Position numbers and translations under genes: made by a program. DNA of 32,837 bases, taken from an uncultured Holophagaceae bacterium. Lineage in GTDB: Bacteria > Acidobacteriota > Holophagae > Holophagales > Holophagaceae. The stretch lies in contig CAIRQL010000194.1 of assembly GCA_903880675.1 (NCBI GenBank), forward strand, positions 1-32,837, read 5' to 3'. The notes below the pieces were generated by a model. It worked only from the letters and a program-made list of their open reading frames with translations. It made no database searches and was not told the DNA's origin. Positions 28,749 to 32,837 of this stretch are shown piece by piece (the stretch's first letter is position 1; the number at the start of each line of letters is the position of its first letter).

Positions 28749-31700
28749 CTAGGGGGCCACCGTGGTGATCGGACCATTGGCAATGACAATGTCCCAGGCG
28801 TAGTTGAAGGGGACCTTGTAGGCGTAGCTGAGGTCGGCCCCGCCAGAGACCTGCATCTTGAGGGTGGCTGTGGCGGTCTTGATGGCGTCCATCCAGTCCG
28901 TGCGGTTGAGGGCCCGGGCTGCGGCGATGGGGTTGTTCTTCAGGACCGCCTTCACGGCGAAGACCGTGAGGGTGGCGTCTGCGGCAGGCCGCAGCTCCAG
29001 AGGGATGTCAAACCAGCAGTAGCCTGGGGCCACCCGATCGGCGGTCTCCGTCGCCGGGGCCACCGGCGGGGCTGGTCCCACGGAAGGCGCATTGCCGGAG
29101 GGCAGGTAGGCCCGGGCATCCGTGAGGATGGCGTCCGTCACGCTCTGGGTGCCCACCGGGAAACTCCCCGGCAGCATGAAGTGCTTCTTGCTGCCCGTAT
29201 CCAGCTCCACCACCCAGAAGTCCGGCGGCACCGGAGCGCCACTGGCGTCCTTGGTGGGGTTGTACCAGGTGACCCGGTAGCCCCCCAGGGCGTTGCCATT
29301 GAGGGTGCCGTCGGCGTTCCGGCCACGCTTGTCCACCATGGTGTCCTGGGGAACCATGAAGCCCAGGGCCACGGTGGCATCCCCGGCGGCAGTACCGGAG
29401 AAGGTGGTCGGCACCTGCTTGGAGGTGTCGTCCGCCAGCCAGGTGCGGGCGATGGCGGCGCCGGAGCTGGCCTCATAACTGGGGGTGAAGGCCGTCCAGA
29501 AGAACCGGCCCACTCCTGTGGCAGGGGCCGCTGCGCCGGCCAGCCCCACCGGGGCCGCGGCGGTGAAGGCGCCGCCACCCCGAACCGTGAGGTCGAAGGC
29601 GCTGAGGGGGCTGGGGAGGATGCCCGAGGCCTTGGGCCAGGCTGTCGGGTTGCTGTAGCGGAAGTAGGGGAAGGTCCCCAGGGCCGTGTTGTAGGCGGGC
29701 TGGGCGCTGTTGAGCACCAGGGTCCGAGCCCACACTGTGGACCAGAGGTACTCGGAGTAGCTGAAGACCTGGCGGATGCCTGAATAGCCGCGGACATTGG
29801 CCGCGGTGGCCGCCAGGCTGAGGGGGACCCGGTCCGGATCGTTGGGTTGGTAGGGCACCGGCAGGCTGCTGATGCCACCCGCCAGGGGGGAGCTCCCAGG
29901 CGCCCCATTCACCAGATTGCTTAGGAAGGTCTGCACGCCGGCACCCACGGGCAGGGGGTTGAGCCCCGCGTGGGGATCCGTCGAGGTGCTGTTGAGCTCA
30001 GCCGTGGAGGCCTGCCATGCCGGGGACAGGTTGTAGGGATCCGTGCTACCGGCGGGCACCCGGAAGGCCTGCAGGGAAAAGGCGGCGAAGGTCTTGCTCG
30101 CGGCAGCCGTCGCTGAATAGGTTTCGTAGTCCAGCACGAAGCCCAGGTCAGAGGAGGTCCCGGCCGCCGCGGTGGGATCCGGGGTCGCCTCCGCCAGGTC
30201 CTTGGTGGCCCGGGTCAGCAGCAGGGTGGGCCACTCCGCGAACCGCTGGTAGGCGGCGATGCCGCTGAGCTGACCCACCATGTTCGAGCTCTGGTTCCAG
30301 GTGATGGCCGGGGTGGCATCGGTGGTGGGCACCGACAGGCGGTCCAGCCAGCGCTCGTTGGCGATGGAGGGGGTGGTGGAGAGGTACAGGTCCGTGAAGC
30401 CCGTGAGCGTGCGCTGAGCGGCCGCACCCGTTTCCGCGGCGAAGCCCTGGGCCGTCACAAGCTGAAGGGTGGGCTCCCAGGGGGCGCTGGCACTGGCAAA
30501 GCCGAAGGTGGAGCTGCCCACCGGCAAGGTGGCCGCCAGGCTGGTATCGGCGTAGGCCCCGGTGGGCGCGTTGGGGATCCGCAGCAGGTAGCTGCGGGTG
30601 TCCGTGCCGATGGACGGAAGCTGCACCCAGAAGGGCAGGTCCGAGCGCACCGGGATGGCCACGCTGGCCTGGGCCCCCGAGAGGCTGGCCTGGTTCTGCA
30701 CGGCATAGGTGCTGGACTGGCCGTCCTGGAAGACCTGCACCGAGGCGCCCAGGCCGTTGGCGGCCGTGGTCACCAGGGCGGTGCTGCTGGTGCCATTGCC
30801 GTCGCTCTTGAGGCGGTACAGGAAGGAGAGGTTGAAGGCCTGGGTGTTGAGGCCATCCACCAGGACCTGCTTGGTGGCGGAAACAGCACGACCCAGGGCG
30901 TCCGTGACGGTGTAGGTGACCGTCCGCGGGGTGATGACCCCCGCCGTGCCGGCAAAGAGCACCTCTCCGGGAGCGTCGCCGGTGCCGGTGCTGGGCACCC
31001 CACCGGGGAAGGTCCAGGTGGTGACAATGGTGTCCTGGCTGCCCGGCTTGGTGGGACTCCCGGCGAAGGACAGCTTGCCGTTGAGAGGCACCACCACATA
31101 GGGTGGCGTGATGCCCACCGGCAAGCCGGTGGGAGCACTGCCGCTGGCCTGGGGCGAGGTGATGGTGGCCGTGGGCAGGGTGTTGTAGGTCACCGTCACC
31201 AGGCGGGTGCGGGGGGTGGCGGTGGCACTGGCGGAGCGGTTGTCCGTGGCCGTCACGGTCACTGACACGGAAGTGCTGGTGGCCGTGAAAGCATCGGCGT
31301 AGGTGTGGGTGGCTGTGACCGCGACCCCGGCGGTGAAGTCCCCCGTGGGCGCGCCGGTGGTGGTGGCTGTCCCATCGCCCCAGTTCACGGTGTAGGCCAC
31401 CGCATCGTTGTCAGCGTCCGTCAGGGTGAAGCCCAGGGTGAAGACCTTGCTGGTGTAGGCCACCGTACCGTCGGTTGCGGGGGACGTCAGGGTGATGCTC
31501 GGCGCATGGTTGGCGCCGAGGGTGGTGAGGGTCATGAGGGGGCCGCTGGCGGCCAAGCCCACGATGCCGAAGCTGTCCGTGGCCTGGGCCGTGGCTGTGG
31601 CAGTCCGGGTGCCCGCCGTGGCGGCCCCGGTGTAGCGGACCGTATAGGTGTAGGTGCCGTCTCCGTGGTCCACGGGACTCGGCAGCACCGTCGCCAGGGC

Positions 31701-32837
31701 ATCGTTGGCCAGGAAGGAAATGTTGCCCATGGGCAGCGGATCCGTCGCTCCCGAGGCCTTCTGGGGGTTGGTCACGGAGAGGGTGAAGGCCTGATCCACG
31801 GTGCCAGGACTCACCTCAATGTTCTTGGTGGTTGCAGCGGGACTGGTGAACGTCACCACTGGCAGCGAGGTCGCCACCACGGTGAAGTTCACCGCCGGGC
31901 TCCAGTCGCCCACGGCGCCGCGACTGTCGATGGCGCGGAGCTTGACCCTCGCTACCCCGGTAAAGGTCGCAGCGAATGTGTGACTCTTGCTGGTTGTCGT
32001 GGCTGTCAGGGGTGTTGAAGTCTGAATGGCCGTCCCGTCACCGAAGTCCCACTCGTAACTGGCGACCGTGTCGCCCACATCCGGATCCGAGCCCGTGGCC
32101 GTGAACGTGTAGCTCTTGGTCTGATACAAGCTCGCTGCCGCCGTCGTCACCGCTGCTACCGGTGGATTGTTCTCCACCACCGTCAGCACCAGCGTCCCCG
32201 TCGTCACGCCGCCCTTGCCGTCATCGGCTGTCGCCGTCACCGTCGTCAGTCCTGCCGCCAGGAACTGGTGCGTGACCGGGCTGCCCGACCCTGCGGCCGA
32301 GCCATCACCGAAGTTCCATGTCACCGTCCGGGCGTCGCCATCAGTGTCTGCATCCCCTGCACTCAGCTCCACACGCTGGTACTTCGTCGGGTTCCCACCC
32401 GGAGAGGTCTTGCTAACAGACACCGTCGGCGCTGCGTTCGCCAGCACGTTCATCGTCAAATCCGCGATCTTCGTGCCCCCCGTACGCCCGTCATCCACCG
32501 TCAGCTTCACCGAATAGTTCCCTGCGCTCGTGAACTTGTGCGTCTGCACCAGTGCCGAAGCTCCCGTCAAATTCGTCAGTACCGTCCCGTCGTCGAAATC
32601 CCACGTGTACGTCAATGGATCGCTGTCTGCATCCGTTGCCGTCCCCGTGAACACCACGTTCACGTTCTGCCACGTCGCATTCGTTCCCGCTGCCACCGCC
32701 GGTGCACTCACCAACGTCGCCACCGGCGCCTGGTTCGACGCCTGCGTCACGATCGTTACCACTGGCCCGCTCACTCCCACACCCGTCACGCCCACGCCGT
32801 CCGTCACGCCCGCCACGCTCGCCGTCGCTGTCCGACC
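28749..32837 (-). CDS. Giant PKD-repeat surface/secreted protein, 5' end outside the window
   Basis: At least 1355 aa; frame stays open through the right edge (GRTATASVAGVTDG...). PKD signatures YTWDFDDGT, VTWNFGDGS, YEWDFGDGT, YTVNWGDGT; C-terminal ~650 aa unrecognised. The GTG at 32816 is unlikely to be the true start. Confidence 0.88.
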   Translation of the reverse strand, partial: GRTATASVAGVTDGVGVTGVGVSGPVVTIVTQASNQAPVATLVSAPAVAAGTNATWQNVNVVFTGTATDADSDPLTYTWDFDDGTVLTNLTGASALVQTHKFTSAGNYSVKLTVDDGRTGGTKIADLTMNVLANAAPTVSVSKTSPGGNPTKYQRVELSAGDADTDGDARTVTWNFGDGSAAGSGSPVTHQFLAAGLTTVTATADDGKGGVTTGTLVLTVVENNPPVAAVTTAAASLYQTKSYTFTATGSDPDVGDTVASYEWDFGDGTAIQTSTPLTATTTSKSHTFAATFTGVARVKLRAIDSRGAVGDWSPAVNFTVVATSLPVVTFTSPAATTKNIEVSPGTVDQAFTLSVTNPQKASGATDPLPMGNISFLANDALATVLPSPVDHGDGTYTYTVRYTGAATAGTRTATATAQATDSFGIVGLAASGPLMTLTTLGANHAPSITLTSPATDGTVAYTSKVFTLGFTLTDADNDAVAYTVNWGDGTATTTGAPTGDFTAGVAVTATHTYADAFTATSTSVSVTVTATDNRSASATATPRTRLVTVTYNTLPTATITSPQASGSAPTGLPVGITPPYVVVPLNGKLSFAGSPTKPGSQDTIVTTWTFPGGVPSTGTGDAPGEVLFAGTAGVITPRTVTYTVTDALGRAVSATKQVLVDGLNTQAFNLSFLYRLKSDGNGTSSTALVTTAANGLGASVQVFQDGQSSTYAVQNQASLSGAQASVAIPVRSDLPFWVQLPSIGTDTRSYLLRIPNAPTGAYADTSLAATLPVGSSTFGFASASAPWEPTLQLVTAQGFAAETGAAAQRTLTGFTDLYLSTTPSIANERWLDRLSVPTTDATPAITWNQSSNMVGQLSGIAAYQRFAEWPTLLLTRATKDLAEATPDPTAAAGTSSDLGFVLDYETYSATAAASKTFAAFSLQAFRVPAGSTDPYNLSPAWQASTAELNSTSTDPHAGLNPLPVGAGVQTFLSNLVNGAPGSSPLAGGISSLPVPYQPNDPDRVPLSLAATAANVRGYSGIRQVFSYSEYLWSTVWARTLVLNSAQPAYNTALGTFPYFRYSNPTAWPKASGILPSPLSAFDLTVRGGGAFTAAAPVGLAGAAAPATGVGRFFWTAFTPSYEASSGAAIARTWLADDTSKQVPTTFSGTAAGDATVALGFMVPQDTMVDKRGRNADGTLNGNALGGYRVTWYNPTKDASGAPVPPDFWVVELDTGSKKHFMLPGSFPVGTQSVTDAILTDARAYLPSGNAPSVGPAPPVAPATETADRVAPGYCWFDIPLELRPAADATLTVFAVKAVLKNNPIAAARALNRTDWMDAIKTATATLKMQVSGGADLSYAYKVPFNYAWDIVIANGPITTVAP

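Overview
High-GC bacterial chromosomal window; gene content and style fit a Holophaga/Geothrix-like acidobacterium, but that taxonomy is only an inference. No rRNA, tRNA, CRISPR array or transposase gene was found. Contents in order: rdgB and an EamA-type exporter; a minus-strand operon (MTA phosphorylase-like, hypothetical, cupin, M23 peptidase); a cobalamin riboswitch driving a btuB-btuF-btuC-btuD uptake operon; and a ~8 kb collinear minus-strand signalling island. The island comprises a PAS + Fis-type HTH regulator, a REC-LuxR response regulator, a PhnD-like periplasmic binding protein, a 1007-aa HAMP/PAS/PAS/GAF-like histidine kinase, a REC-HDOD protein and a REC-HD-GYP-like protein with degenerate active-site motifs. 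After that come a lipoprotein, a CPA2 antiporter, a GT2 glycosyltransferase, a YcgR/PilZ-like protein with a degenerate receiver-like C-terminus coupled to a hybrid histidine kinase, recA, a hypothetical protein, moaA, an outer-membrane beta-barrel protein, and the 3' part of a giant PKD-repeat protein that runs off the right edge. The main unexplained signals are: (i) three intergenic long inverted repeats built from short CGCAGAGGA-like or CACGAAGGA-like units, two sharing the terminus CTTGGTGGWGATCTTTGAA; (ii) the transporter-less binding-protein/kinase/HDOD/degenerate HD-GYP cassette; (iii) a 26-bp motif (19/26 identical) upstream of two adjacent regulator genes; (iv) a codon-usage shift inside the PKD protein.
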